Assembly (NCBI GenBank): GCA_035582835.1 | Contig: JAYKAV010002779.1 | Location: forward strand, 403,776-467,775 | Length of the DNA stretch: 64,000 nt | DNA from: Phoebastria nigripes | Lineage: Eukaryota; Chordata; Aves; Procellariiformes; Diomedeidae | Direction of reading: 5' to 3' | Part shown: piece after piece, positions 48,168-60,891 of the stretch | Position numbering within the stretch: the stretch's first letter is position 1 | Layout: each line of letters begins with the position of its first letter | The notes under the pieces: generated by a model | Seen by the model: only the letters and a program-made list of their open reading frames with translations | The model's database searches: none | Told to the model about the DNA's origin: nothing | Translations under genes and position numbers: made by a program

Positions 48168-49042
48168 ATGCATAAATATTATTTATTATATTGATTATTT
48201 AAATCATGGTATAAAAAATTAAGCCAATAAGTGACAGAAGATGGGTATAAAGTGAAGTGAAAAGCTTAGTAAAAAATTAATGAGATGCCAAAAATCTAGA
48301 CATTTACTTTTTAAAGGAAGGAGAAAGAGATTGGCAAAAATAAGAAAAGGACAAAAAATTCAGCTGTCCAAAAGCTACTAAAAGGAAAGAGATTTATTTC
48401 TGTTTTTAGAAAAGTATTTCTGATTTCTTATGCTTGGACAAAGGTTGATTTCAGGTGCAGATGTTATACTTTCCTATTGCAATAGAAGGAATTTACAAAT
48501 CTATTCCTGGGAAATGATTTTGAGGAATTTGCATTATTTGAGCACAGGAAGACATTTTAGTATGTAAATCCTTCACTTTCATGGCTACAGAGCGCAAAGG
48601 CAGGTTTTTCCCTAAGTTTAAGAGCTTTCTCTGTTTATTTGTTTTTAAACACAAATCACATGGAATATTCATTGAGAGCTGAGAACAGAAATTCAGACTA
48701 AACAAATGGGGAATGTGGAAAAAGCATTCACTTTATGGGTTAGGGTGAGAAAAGAATCAGAAAGGGATCATGGGCATTAGAGAAGTAGGTTTTATACATC
48801 AGACCTGTCTGTCACTAGGTTGATCTTTGGTTTTCATTTAATTTTTATAGACTTCTTAAAACATTTATGTTTTCAGATAGAATAAAGTTGATGTCAGAAA
48901 ACTTGGTCTTGTTGCATGTACTTGTGAAAGGGGGAAAAAATGTTAGGTTTTGTATAGCAAGGAAGAGAAACACTGAATTTAATATTCAAAAAATGAGGAC
49001 AAAAATGCTTTCATAGTTATGAAACATAGTGACGCACAGTGG

Positions 49043-49065
49043 CAAACAAACAAACAAACAAACAA
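49043..49065. repeat. (CAAA)n microsatellite
   Basis: Five to six perfect CAAA units. Confidence 0.85.
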
Positions 49066-51254
49066 AACCAACAAAGCAGACAGAGTTTTATAGCTTTCTT
49101 AGGCTACCTACAGGCTCCTATAACAGTGTAATGGATTGTCTTTAAACTGTGTAAGAAGGGTCAAAGTATACCGAGTTTAATTATGTGAGTAGCAGAGTAG
49201 ATGGGCATTAGCAAGGTTGGTAGCTGCAGCAAACTCAGAGAATCAGACAACATTTTGGGAAAGATAAAAAACCCTAAAGTTTTTTTCATGTCTTTATTGA
49301 TAATGATAGTTTTGTATATATTTATCTTCCTGAAATTAAATGAATCAAAGAATGATCAAATTGTTAGTTTGTGGTAGAACTTTTGCTTTGTTCTCTGGAT
49401 AATGTTGCATAAAAGCACAAAAATGTCAGGTTTTTAGTCAATATTTGTGGAATGTCTTACACAAAACTTCAGTGAACTCTGTCAGAATAGTTGACCTACT
49501 GACCAGAAAAGGCTAAAGTTTTTCTAAGCAGGAACTGCGACTGAAATGTCTTTGGGTCAGTTTGAATATTTAAGGCCAGAAAAAAATGACATTCATTGCC
49601 TAGACAAAAACTGCAGACATAGCTTTGCTCAAGTTAAGAGATATTCTTTGTGTTGTGACACAGGAGTGGTAGGACATGTCAGTAACATAGGTTTAATGAA
49701 CATGGTGCACATACCCTGTTAAACATTTTGTTAGGAACAGGGAGACTTTAATTGTTTTTACTTACAGTTTTCTGATTTAAATGTTCCCTAAGAAGCAAAG
49801 TTGAAGCCTAATCCCATAAACCAGCATCTTTTCCTAAAACTTTCTAGAGATGATGAAAAAGGGCTAATACCTGGCAGTAGATTTCCTATGCCCATCCATA
49901 TGATGTGCGACAGACAGAAATTTGCCTTTCAACTGATTCCCTTGTTTCCTTGCATACCCTAGGAAGTCTGCAAAGAAAATCTATTCAGAAGCTTAGTGTC
50001 AAGCTTTTGAGCAGATGTTCTTTCTACCTATACAGCTCTCAGATATCTCTGGCTTTTTCTCTCCAGTCATCAGCTAAAAGAAAGATATGCAATATCTATA
50101 CTCCTTTTCCTGCCAGCTATTAAGCTTAAGCCCCATTCTACTCCTTTTGTCCAGGGGAAGATGAGCAAAGACTTAGAAGAGTAGCCAAAGGCAATGAATT
50201 CCTGGAAGGGGACTGAAGTGTCAATATCAAATCAGGCGGGGGAAAAAAAAAAAAGGAATGGGAAAAGGGAAAATAAGAACCTGAGGATAAATGTATAGAG
50301 AAAGAGATAGTGAAGATGGACAGGGCTGAAGAGGTAATGGAGAAAGATTATTTTCAATGCTGGAAAGTATAGGAGACAGAGTTTAAGTAAAAAGCAATTA
50401 GAAGTTAGTGAAATAAATGAGAGCATAATTATGACCTCAAGAGAAACCTGGATTTTGGACAATTAGACTGACAATTGCATAAAGCTACCAGTAGGGTAGT
50501 TGAATGCAATTACATGTTAATTTTGTGAAATGTTTTTGTGTTTGCAGGAAGTATTGTTTCTGATCCTGAATCCTTTCAGCCACGAATCCCAGCTTTGCAA
50601 AAGGAACTTTGCTCTCTCAAATACAGCTGCACCACCTAATTGTTACGGGTCAGGCTCTGGCAGTGAAATTTACTTTGCTGAGACAGTTTCTTGTTCATTG
50701 GAAAGGGCAAGAATGAGGCTCCTGACTCTGGAATCAGAACAGCTGGTACGAAGGGAAACTGAGTGGCAAAGGGAATGTGTGCATGAGTTTGGGTATTCAT
50801 CTCATGGACACAGGCAGTCACCCCTTTAAAAGTGGGATGCAGAGCTATCTAGATTACCTCCATCCAGAAATACGGTGCACTTAGAGAAGGATATGCTGGC
50901 AAAGGATGTTTCAAGGAATGCAGCACCTGGGGAGGGCCGCTTAGAAAATGTTAGTAACAAGGGTATCCTAAAGCATGCTTTCTCCAAAGATTTGAGGATC
51001 TGTTTAGGCGCCACTTTAGGCTCTTGAGCTGGAGAACTCCTGTAAAGCTAGACATCTATGAGGAACACAGTAGATTGGAGGGGGGGAGGAATGTAGGAAG
51101 GGATGTAGGTGGTGTGGGAAGTGTACTTTTATAATGACATGGTAATTACCAAAAAAGTGGGAGGCCAATGTTCAGTTCTCTCTTGAGCCTGAGGAGATTC
51201 AAACTCACATCTGCAGCAGCTTTAGATAATTCCTTAATCACTAGGCTGGAGAAT

Positions 51255-51310
51255 AATTAGATGACATGTGCATTTTACATTTAATTAGATGACATGTGCA
51301 TTTTACATTA
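51255..51310. repeat. Tandem duplication of a 28-bp unit
   Basis: 51255-51282 and 51283-51310 are adjacent direct copies that differ only at the last base (T versus A). The unit begins AATTAGATGACATG. It is not part of any recognised element. Confidence 0.93.
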
Positions 51311-53843
51311 TGCAGTGAAAGACTGAGGCAACTTACCACCGTCTATCTCAGTGCTCAGTCCCNAAAAGTAACACGTTCAGGATTTTTCTTTCTTGTGTTC
51401 TCTCTGACCATGAAACTGTTCTCCTTTGTATGAAGAAAAAGAATATCTGGTAGCAATGTATTTAAAGTTATCGTTCTCTTACTGATGTGTAAGTTACTCA
51501 AACAAGTGTAGAAAAGCATCTTGACACTTTCATGATTTTAATTGAATCCCACTGAAGTCAGGGGGATTAATCATGCACTAGTCCGAGGTTTAACAAATAA
51601 TACTTATCTCTACATTTTCCAACCAATGGTAGAGAGACTCTACCTTCAGTTGCAAATGGATTAAGATGAAATACTTTCAGAAATTCAATACTGATTCCTT
51701 TTGTGGCAAGCTAATGAGCTCAGCCCTCACAAAGTGGTCTCAGGACATTATTTTTAAGTCAGGAACTCAGCGGTGTCTGAGCATTATATGGACAGCTGTT
51801 GTTAAGGGGTCACAAAGCCCTGTCAAAACAGCAGTCTTCATCCTCTCTTTTGGAAACCATAAATTGAACAGAATTCACTCCTAAAAAGTCTACAGGCAAG
51901 GCTCTCACAGACTGTGTCATTTAAATATCAGTATATTTGGGAATAGAGTCATTTTCTTGTTTGTCTTCACCCTTTGAAGTGCTCCACTCTATTACTGGCA
52001 AAGTAGCTTGCTCTGTGATGAACTATACTTTTACCTCCATTTTCCCCCCAAAGTTAGTATTCAAATTACAGAATTTAATTCAATAGGAAGGCATTGGAAA
52101 ATTTCTACCAACACTAGCTTTGCCTTTCTTGTACAGTGTTGATGTGGTAAACGTATCCCATTAGAGGGCTGACAAAATATGATATATTTGAGAGGAAATT
52201 AAAATGCCATAGTTAGCATTAGAAACCATTTACCAATTAAATATGAGAAAGATTTAGTTATTCCAAAACACGAATGAAATAGCATGGAGTTGATTTTCAA
52301 AAATGCTTAAGAAGATCTAAGCAGACAGCCACCATTAAACACCTCTCTGGAAATTTGGCTTAATTCCCAGAAGACTTCTTTAAAATTCATTTTTACTCTC
52401 TGTGTCCTCTTCTGGCATGCCAAGCCTTTACCCTTAACCTGTTTCTCTCCTGTTGCTTACCACTTAGTCTCATACTATTTTTCCTTCTCACTCCTCCCTT
52501 TTAGAGTTTTCTTTTGTTGCCCTAGTTCTCACTTAATTCTCACCATCTGCTTACTGAATGTTTTTCTATTCCTATAGTCTAAGTAGCCTTTTGCTTTTTG
52601 AGAATTTCTACATGGTTCTTCTTTTCTCCTTTCCAATAAGTCTTTTTCTTCTTTTTGTATTTTTATTATTCGATTGCTGCCTCACCCTTACCCTCAACTT
52701 TTCATTTCTTCCATTTCTGGCTTTATTGAGGCCCCAGTTGTAAATTTACTTAACACCTTGGAGGCTATAATGTCCCTGGAAACCACTTAAAAGACCTTTT
52801 AGATCTCTAAGTTTGTGAGTATATATCTGAAATACCAGCTAATTTGAAGCATACTGGCATCAGACTGATGGTTATAGCATGGGAAAGACAGGAGCAAAAT
52901 ACATTGAAATTCTATGCAAAATGCAGGTCCTCCTGTGAGATTTTTNTATGCAGCCTGCACCTTTTTGGACTGCAAAATTAACCTTCACCACAGCTTGTCT
53001 TCCAGTGACAAAACACTGTGTGAAAGAGCTACTGATCTGTCTTTTAAATGAACCTTTCAGAAGATTCTACTTTTATATTATTACTCATTTTTAAATGTAT
53101 GCAGAAAGATTTCTGAGATTAAATTTCTGAGTGTACCATCATATAGTTGTGTACATTATATTAGGACCCTAGGCTATCCCTCAATAAACTGGCATAATGT
53201 AGAACTAGGTTGGATACAAGGAAGAAATACAGTGTGTTAGGACAAGCTGTGCTCTTCCTCAGAGTAACTCAGAGACATGGACGTAATTAAGAAATTTCAG
53301 TGCCAGCCAGAGGCTACTGCACTGCTTTTGTTGTCATTAGCGGGACGTCAAAAAACGTTCTTCATTCTGAACTGTAGATAAGTTAGTAACTTCTCAGAAG
53401 ATGATTTCCTCACCATCTGCCAAGCTTTATTTGGGATTTCCTTATACNTTTTGAAATGAATAATATGATAAATAACTTCAATACAAGTTTTTTCAACCTA
53501 ACAGAACAAGATATTTTAAGGAGAGATAGCTTTAAACCTGACACTGTACAGGGACTCCCCTCAAGCGTGCTCAGTATCCAGCTTCTCTCAGAATGAAGTC
53601 TTTTCTGATTGTCTCATATTTGCACCCAAAACTGCTGATAGCTTTGAAAAAATCTTTGTCTTTTAAGACAGAAAAATGCTATGATCATTAATTTTGTCAT
53701 ATGTACTTACAACTCTCGGACACCAAATTATCCACATGCTCAGTTTGACATGTACACAGGGACACACAACATAGAAGTATTCCAGTGACACGAGCCTGAA
53801 AAGTGCAAGACTAAACAAATAAAGTAACTCTCTGGAATAAGCC

Positions 53844-53907
53844 TTTTTTATATAATAGTTATATATTATATTTATATAATAATATAATAAATAAATTAAA
53901 TAAATAA
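53844..53907. repeat. AT-only tract with TATATAAT and AAAT words
   Basis: About 64 bases of A and T with a single G near 53858. The first half is palindromic (ATATATTATATTTATATAAT), the second half an AAAT-type repeat. Confidence 0.85.
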
Positions 53908-55319
53908 GTAGGCATTAAAATTCTCAGAGAGTGCCTGCAATCTGTCAGCTGAGGTGAAAGTCACAAAGATCTTACAATGCCCACTAATAAAACAGCAAAA
54001 TGCTAGTAATAATGTTATAAACCATTCTCTCAGTCATTTAAAGACTGTGAACAAGACCAGAAGCATTAATTTGTGGATTTAAACATGCATTTTGTGTTGG
54101 GAAGTTAAAAAACTTATCACAATATTAGAAGCAGGAAGGTATCTACTTGAATAATTCCCTTGGTCTGTTACTGCTGGTCAGAAGGAGATCAGTGCTTGTA
54201 TTTATGACCAACATTTCTTTAAAGATTATATTTCCACCAAACGTATTTCAAGACTGCATTGAAATACAATCGAGCCCATTTATGCCAGCAAACAAGAAAT
54301 AACATCAGACTTTTCCAAACCAAGAATGGGTTTAGAGCATGCAGCTGCAGGCACATCAGCTGTTTTCTTCATCATTTGCACAAAAATCCTCTCCTACTTG
54401 CACTATCATTTTTAAGCAGCCTCTAAATATTATTTTCCCATTTTTGCTCAATTATGGGGCCTTTGTATGGCCGGAGGTGAATGCCTATGTTTTGTGAATC
54501 TGTGGCCAAAGGGGTAATCACCTTAAAGAACCATCTTTCTGTTAGTCATCCTAATTTCCTTGCAGGAAGAGACCGCATTTCTCAGGTTTGTTTGTTGGTG
54601 TATTTTATTTGTTTGTTGGTGAATTTTGTGGAAATACTTGAGAACTCACCCAGACAAGGAGGCTTTTCACTCCTGTGTAAACACAAACAACCTTAAAGAT
54701 AAAGTCAGCAAAATAAACCAAAAAACACTGGGAGTCATAGATTGCCTATGGCAGAAGATTGTTCCTGGACACAGAAAGCACCTTGTTTTTTCCAGAGAGA
54801 ATCTTGAGTCCAGCCATTGTAAGGGCTTGAAGAATTCAGTGAAAAGAGCTCAAAATTGAAACTGAGCTCTTACAAAAGACAGCTGCTATTATTAATGCAA
54901 ATACTAAAACCATTGAAAGTTGAAAAATGATAGATGGAGTTCTAGGCATTATCTTTGTGCGAGGCAGATTTGGCAGACAGTCTATGTTTACTTGAAGGGT
55001 GATATATAATTTCATTGTGACGCTGATTCCTTCTAAGAATGAAAATAAAGTACAATCTGAATAATTGTCTGTTAATTGAGCTGTCGTATATCTAATGGAA
55101 GACATTTGTTTGCTTATTTTTAAGTACATGTATCTCTGCAAGCACAAATTTAGGCACATGCCTGCTGTGGAAGCCACGGGAAAATACAAGAATGCTTGGA
55201 ACAGAAATATAGTTCACTTTCTATGAGATCTGTAACACAGGGAGGGCAACCACAGAAGCTGAACCAGCTATTAACCTGGCAAAAAATACAATGAAGATAA
55301 CAAAGATGCAGAGTGAGGA

Positions 55320-55374
55320 AATACAGACAGAACACAGACAAAATACAGATAAAGTACAGGCAAAAATACGGAAA
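55320..55374. repeat. 11-bp minisatellite (AATACAGACAA)
   Basis: Five consecutive 11-bp units at 55320, 55331, 55342, 55353 and 55364 with a few substitutions. It lies in the 75-codon + frame at 55313-55540, which is Lys/Arg/Glu-rich because the DNA is A-rich. Confidence 0.82.
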
Positions 55375-58300
55375 AATAAAAGAAGAGGATCTGAAAGAGA
55401 GGTCCAAATTGAAAGTAGAGGACGGTGACATGGAAAAAAGAGAATATATTGATTCTATTCATAAAAGTACAAAGACTAGAGAGAAATATGAACAGCTTGA
55501 TAATGCTGGAAGACAAAGAAAAATAATTTTTAAAAATTAGGTAAAAAGAATAGAAAAAAACATGCCTGTCTGCCAAAACATATTTTATACACAGATACCT
55601 AAAATAAATGGTCAAAGATTGTTCAGCTGAATGGCAACTTGACATTACAATCTTTAGGCAACTTTTCATTTAGCTTAAACAGCACCTTAATTTCATCCTC
55701 CTTGAAACACACATATGGAATTGGTACGTGGAGTTACTCATAGAAGTCCATGTTTTCTTCTATTTTCTGGCTACACATGTGGAAGCACAGATTTTTGTAG
55801 TGACCTGCACTACTGATCCAAACACCTAATCAGTTGCTGTTGCTTCTTAATGCTCCAAGATCCAGCAAAGAGTTAGGCAAATGATTTCCTAATGATTTCC
55901 TGTCATTATACAGTTCTGCCTAAAAGGCACATTACTTGACAGTATTTCATTATAGTTGCTGTGACCACACTCCTGATCATGCTCCTAACCTGCCTTTCTG
56001 TCCAAGTAAGTCTTGTCTTAATATGCATGATCAGCTATGCACAGTCTTCCAGATGAGGTATTATGAATGTCTTGTCTAACAGCACCAATGTTTTCCTGCT
56101 GTATTGGAAATACAGTTTTGAATGCATTATGTTTTCCATAGCTACATTCTATCACGGCCTAATACTATTAAATACATTAAGGTCTTTGCTTTCCTCAAGG
56201 GAATGTTCGCAGTGGATGGCATATGGCTTACCAGTGACATTTCTGTCAGTATCCAACTGGAGAGTCTTGTAGTTTTCCATGTAAATTTAATTTCCTTTGC
56301 ATTTCTTCCAAGTTCATCATATTCTTCTGATATTTTCTATATAAAAAAGATTCCCAGTCTCAAGTTATAAGAAAATGTTATCTGTCCCCTCCTTTCCTGT
56401 ACGCAACCAGCTTTCTTTTAGGTTCACTCACTAGCCTCTGCCTAAATCCATCTATTACCAACTTAAAAACTTGCCTATTAATCTGCCAGATTGTATAATT
56501 TTAAGGATACCTGTGAGGTGTTATGTCTTCCTAGAGCAGGTCACCAAGAAAGCAATTTCCTGTTTCTGACCATATATCCCCCACCTGGGAGACTTATTTT
56601 TTTAAAGAGGAAGAGGAGACAGGAATAAATTATTACAGTTGTTTTTTAAAAAATCTTTCAATATTATTTTTAGAGTACTAACTCTGAGGGGAATCAAAGG
56701 TTCAGCATACCCTGGTGTAAGTGTTTGGATACAAATGTGACTGGAACTATGTTTGTTAAATAAAAATTTAGAGTAGCATTTACACCTATTGAAATATAAT
56801 CAGAGGAAGTGTTACAATAAAATTCTGCCTCCTTTAGGTCATGAAAATTTTGTTTCCAAGATCATGACTTCAGAACAAGCATGTATATGAATATAAATGC
56901 ACAAAACTAATAAGGAAACCATCAGAATTTCTGGGGTTTATTATTTTTAGATGCTTTCTCACTAGACAAACTATGAATAAGGATATATAAATACAGGGAC
57001 TATTCAGGAAGAAAAAGAAATTGATTCAGCACAAGCAGTAATCAAGGCTAGTTATATCTTTTATTTGACTGACATTTGCAGATTTTAGAATGCATTTCCA
57101 TCAACACAGGTTTGCAGAGGGCTGCACAGAGAACTGTGGGTGGGTTGCATTTGTAGCTGCTCTTTTCTGCTTTAATGGAAATGTGATAAAGACGAAAATG
57201 AAAACAAAGAATGTTTACATAAAAAAACCTTAAAAGTTATTAGCAAAACCTCTTTGAAACCTAGTCCTTCCAAAACTATTGTGATAAACCAGAAGTCTAT
57301 TACACACAATGTAGCTGTGGTGGATAGAATGGGAGAAGAACCACTGGTGATTATGGGGCTCTTAATTTAGGATTTTCAGCTAGGAAGCCAGACAATAGTG
57401 TTAAGCAGAGGTGAGTTAAGTACATAGTACGTTTATGGAATGTTAGGTGCCTCTCTGAATATTAAATTACTTCTTTTTTTTTCTTTTTTTTTTTCAATGT
57501 TTTCATTTAAATGGCTATATGTCTAGCACCAAACATTTCTTGTTAAGGTTGCTGTTCACCTGTTCATTCTCTAGTGTAAGCATTCGCCATCTTCACACCA
57601 TGGGTATCATTGAGGATAAAGAATAGTCATGAATTATAAGAAACTATCTTGATACTGTCTACTTATTCACCATTTGTTACTGCAGGTAANATATATTTTC
57701 CTGTTTTGTAATGTACCTTCCAGGATTAGTGGCATGCATGTTTTCAGGAACAAGATCAAAAAATGTGTGGTTTATGTGGAAGGCAGAGTTGCTCCATGAG
57801 GGAAAATAATAATAATACAATCATGCAGTGAAATTCTACATCATGGTGTTCTGAAAGTTTGATTTTGCATCACTCAGTAAACTTTTAACCTATACACCTG
57901 AAGACCTCCATAGTGCCATTTTTTGCTGTGTTCAAATGTAGTCTTTTAGGCATGAACCTACTGGTAGGCTATACAAAGTGGAAGAAGTTTGTTCAAATGG
58001 AATTTTTCATGTGAATACGAACTATCAGCTAAAATAGAAATCAGCAGTGCTTAATTCTATGCTTGTCTGATGTTATATTTATTTTAGAAAAATAAATACA
58101 CCTTTGTGTTTAAATGTACNGTAAATAATAATAATGCTAAGGATACACATCTTTTTGATTTTACAGTAGGATACTTTAAACATATTTAGTTAACTCCATC
58201 TTTAAGTAGAGGAAATTAGCAATCAGTCCATGAGTTTCAATAGAGAGTGATATAGCAAAATAAACTCAAAACACAGTTTGATATTACAAATTACAAGGCA

Positions 58301-60327
58301 CAAAGTAGCCAGCTCTGTCTGTCATTTTACTTTGGTTTATTTTTTCCCTTGCTTGCTTTATCATTTTCTTCACATGGTGAGCCTTTATGACTTAGCCTTT
58401 GGTGAGTTTCAACTGAAAACAAAGCGGAAAGAAGAAAAAAAATCTTTTTTCTAAGAGGTTTACTTGCACTCCTCCCCAGGAGGCAACACTCCTAGGTTGC
58501 GAAATACTTCTCCAAAGAACAGGGAATTGAGTATTCTTAATCCACTAGAACATACAATGACCAACTCTCCAAGGAGCTGTCTTGTTTCCATTATAACTTT
58601 CTTTTTATTGTGTGAAAATATTTGATTTTGTGTATGTGTGTGAGTGTGTACCTAAAGAACAAAGCAAAGACAATGTAAGTTTAAAGTCTGGCACCGGAGG
58701 AGTTTTAGCTATGTGTGTGGTTCATGTAGATAAATCATTCCCTTTCAGATTATTCATTAAACTAGCTAGAATTATTCTCTTTGGACTGTTGTACTAATGT
58801 GAGCTGCAGAATGCAGAAAAAAATAAACTAATTGAAATTCTTCTCTTTTTTTTTTCATTACAATAATTAATTGTCATGCAATTAATTTAATGATGAAGTT
58901 AAAATAAAAAATCTTAAAATTAAAGCTGCAAAGAATGGCAATCCTTATTTTTTAGTGTCTTTTTATAAATCATTCTTTAATATAGCATTTAAAGGAAACT
59001 ATACAAAAATAAATTGCATCGTGTTTCATTTTAGTTGTTTTGAATTGGTTTGATCTAGCACCCTCATATCATTTTCAGAATGTGGTATTATTGGTAAATG
59101 TCACTCAAAACCTGTGGATCAAACAGTTTTTCAAAATTACTTTTAGGTCTGTGAGGGCAGATGACAAATTCAATTATACCTTTGGCAGAGCACATACAAG
59201 ATGTAAGACTGAATTTCAGTGTACAGTGTCCTTGCAAAGGAGCAAGAAGGATCTATCTTTTTTGCAACCTAATCATTTAGTTCCCCAAACCAGAGCATTC
59301 TCAGCTCCCACTGAGGTCAACAGACATGGAAGGTGGATATCATCATTCAACAACCTCCCATCGTTCAACATCCATCATCCCATCCTTTGGAGATATGTCA
59401 CACTGTACCAGAAGGAATCCAGGATTCATGCACGTTACAAAAAGTAGTGAGCACAAAGGAGCCCGACTCCATATCATGTCATGAAGGAGCTCATGTGAGT
59501 GATGGAAGCTCTGCTTTCCAATTCCTGCTCATAACAAAGTTTCTGTGTTTTTCTCCATGGTAGTTTGACACAGAATTTAGGGGTCTGGGAGTCCACAACA
59601 CTCAGTTATGGAATCACATACCTGACTGGTTCCTCTCCTTGATCCATGAACCTCATTTCTTTCTCCAGGTACAACTGGTCCTTCTCCTAGGTCACCACAG
59701 CTTTGCCTCATTTATTGCCCTCTGATATCTATGTGACAACATCAGTTTGATGCCACTCAGCCCAGAGTGCTGTTTTGTTAAATATAGCTGGAAACACTCA
59801 TTTTGAAAATAATGAAAAAGTTAAATGTCTACACCCAAAGTAATTATTTGGTTTATAGCTGTGATCCAAGTCTCACAAGGCCATCTCACTCAGGATAGCA
59901 ATCTGCAGTTAATCACAAGAAAAAAAATGGGATTTTAAACATGCCTTTGTATTTTGTGCTTTTGTTAAGCTTATGCATCCCCCATGCACATTGCTCTTGC
60001 TCTTCTGACCATTATTTGTATGTGCCAAACTCCCCCCGTGCACTGCACACAGAACTTGGACTTTGAATAAGCACAAAAATGCCTTTGTTTCCTTGGCATA
60101 AGTGAATTAACCAAATTGTCAAAAGATGGCTTTGGCAGAACAGAAATAATTTAGATTAAGGCCTAAACCATTGCATTATCCCTTCTCTAGCTATTTGCAG
60201 CATGAAATAAATATAGAGACTATAAATATTGAATTTAAAATATCAATAACTTGTATTATGCAAAAAAAAAATCCTGTTTCGAACATTAGATGTCAAATAT
60301 TCACCCATGATTATTTTTACTCCATTA

Positions 60328-60332
60328 TATAC
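60328..60332. repeat. Target-site duplication TATAC (left)
   Basis: It matches 60887-60891. Confidence 0.9.
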
Positions 60333-60567
60333 TGTCCTGGTTTCGGCTGTGATAGAGTTAATTTTTTTCCTAGTAGCTGGTATAGTGCTGTGTTTTGGAT
60401 TTAGGGTGAGAATAACGTTGATAACACACTGATGGTTTAGCTGTTGCTATGTAATGTTTACACTGGTCAAGGACTTTTCAGCTTCTCATGTCCTGCCAGT
60501 GAGAAGCTGGGAGGGAGCACAGCCAGGACAGCTGACCCAACTGACCAATGGGGTATTCCATACCATA

Positions 60568-60589
60568 TGATGTCATGCTCAGCATATAA
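60568..60589 (+). promoter_or_regulatory. LTR core promoter: CRE-like site plus TATA box
   Basis: TGATGTCA (one CpG transition from TGACGTCA) with TATAA 9 bases downstream. Confidence 0.6.
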
Positions 60590-60696
60590 GCTGGGGGGTT
60601 GGCTGGGGAGCAGTGACCACTGCTTGGGAACTGGCTGGGCATCGGTTGGCAGGTGGTAAGCAATTGTATTGTGCATCACTTATTTTATATATTCTA

Positions 60697-60699
<3 letters not shown>

Positions 60700-60740
<41 letters not shown>
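60700..60740. repeat. (TTA)n microsatellite inside the solo LTR
   Basis: About 13-14 uninterrupted trinucleotide units. The homologous place in the LTR at 4094 (4459-4496) has a shorter, interrupted TTG/TTA array, so the expansion arose from a repeat-prone site already in the LTR. Confidence 0.92.
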
Positions 60741-60886
60741 TTCCCTCCCTTTTCCATTCTATTAAACTGTCTTTATCTCAATCCACGAATTTTACTTTTT
60801 TTTTTCGGTTCTCTCCCCCATCCCGCTGTGGGGGGAGTGAGCGAGTGGCTGTGTGTTTAGCTGCCAGCTGGGGCTAAACCATGACA

Positions 60887-60891
60887 TATAC
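60887..60891. repeat. Target-site duplication TATAC (right)
   Basis: It matches 60328-60332. Confidence 0.9.

Larger units (their letters stand above)
48168..60327. other. Long AT-rich intergenic stretch (about 12 kb), no gene recognised
   Basis: Simple repeats are listed separately: CAAA at 49043, the 28-bp duplication at 51255, an AT-only tract at 53844 and an 11-bp minisatellite at 55320. T runs occur at 57472-57495. The longest unexplained frame is 59040-59447 (+, 135 codons). It has no recognised domain, no signal of codon preference and no splice context, and is probably chance. Isolated Ns occur at 51363, 52946, 53447, 57690 and 58120. Confidence 0.5.
60333..60886 (+). mobile_element. 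Solo LTR of the same group as 4094-4652
   Basis: It begins TGTCCTGG and ends CATGACA, with exact TATAC duplications on both sides. It has a CCAAT site (about 60544), a CRE-like TGATGTCA (60568-60575), TATAA (60585-60589) and an ATTAAA signal (60761-60766), in + order. It aligns along its length with the LTR at 4094. The segment between TATA and the polyA signal, where the provirus LTRs have the GGAGTGATGG block, is instead a GGCTGG/GCATCGG sequence and an ATT microsatellite. Confidence 0.94.

Noticed and set aside
50530..50829. 99-codon + frame with Cys and Ser-rich content
   Set aside because: No domain, no upstream promoter or splice evidence, and an opposite-strand frame of similar length in the same place.
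55271..55669. 132-codon minus frame rich in Phe, Leu and Ser, looking like a membrane protein
   Set aside because: It is the antisense of an A-rich, partly repetitive stretch including the 11-bp minisatellite. The hydrophobicity is a composition effect.
59040..59447. 135-codon + frame, the longest without a transposon match
   Set aside because: No domain, signal peptide, splice context or codon pattern. Such a length is expected by chance in 64 kb.
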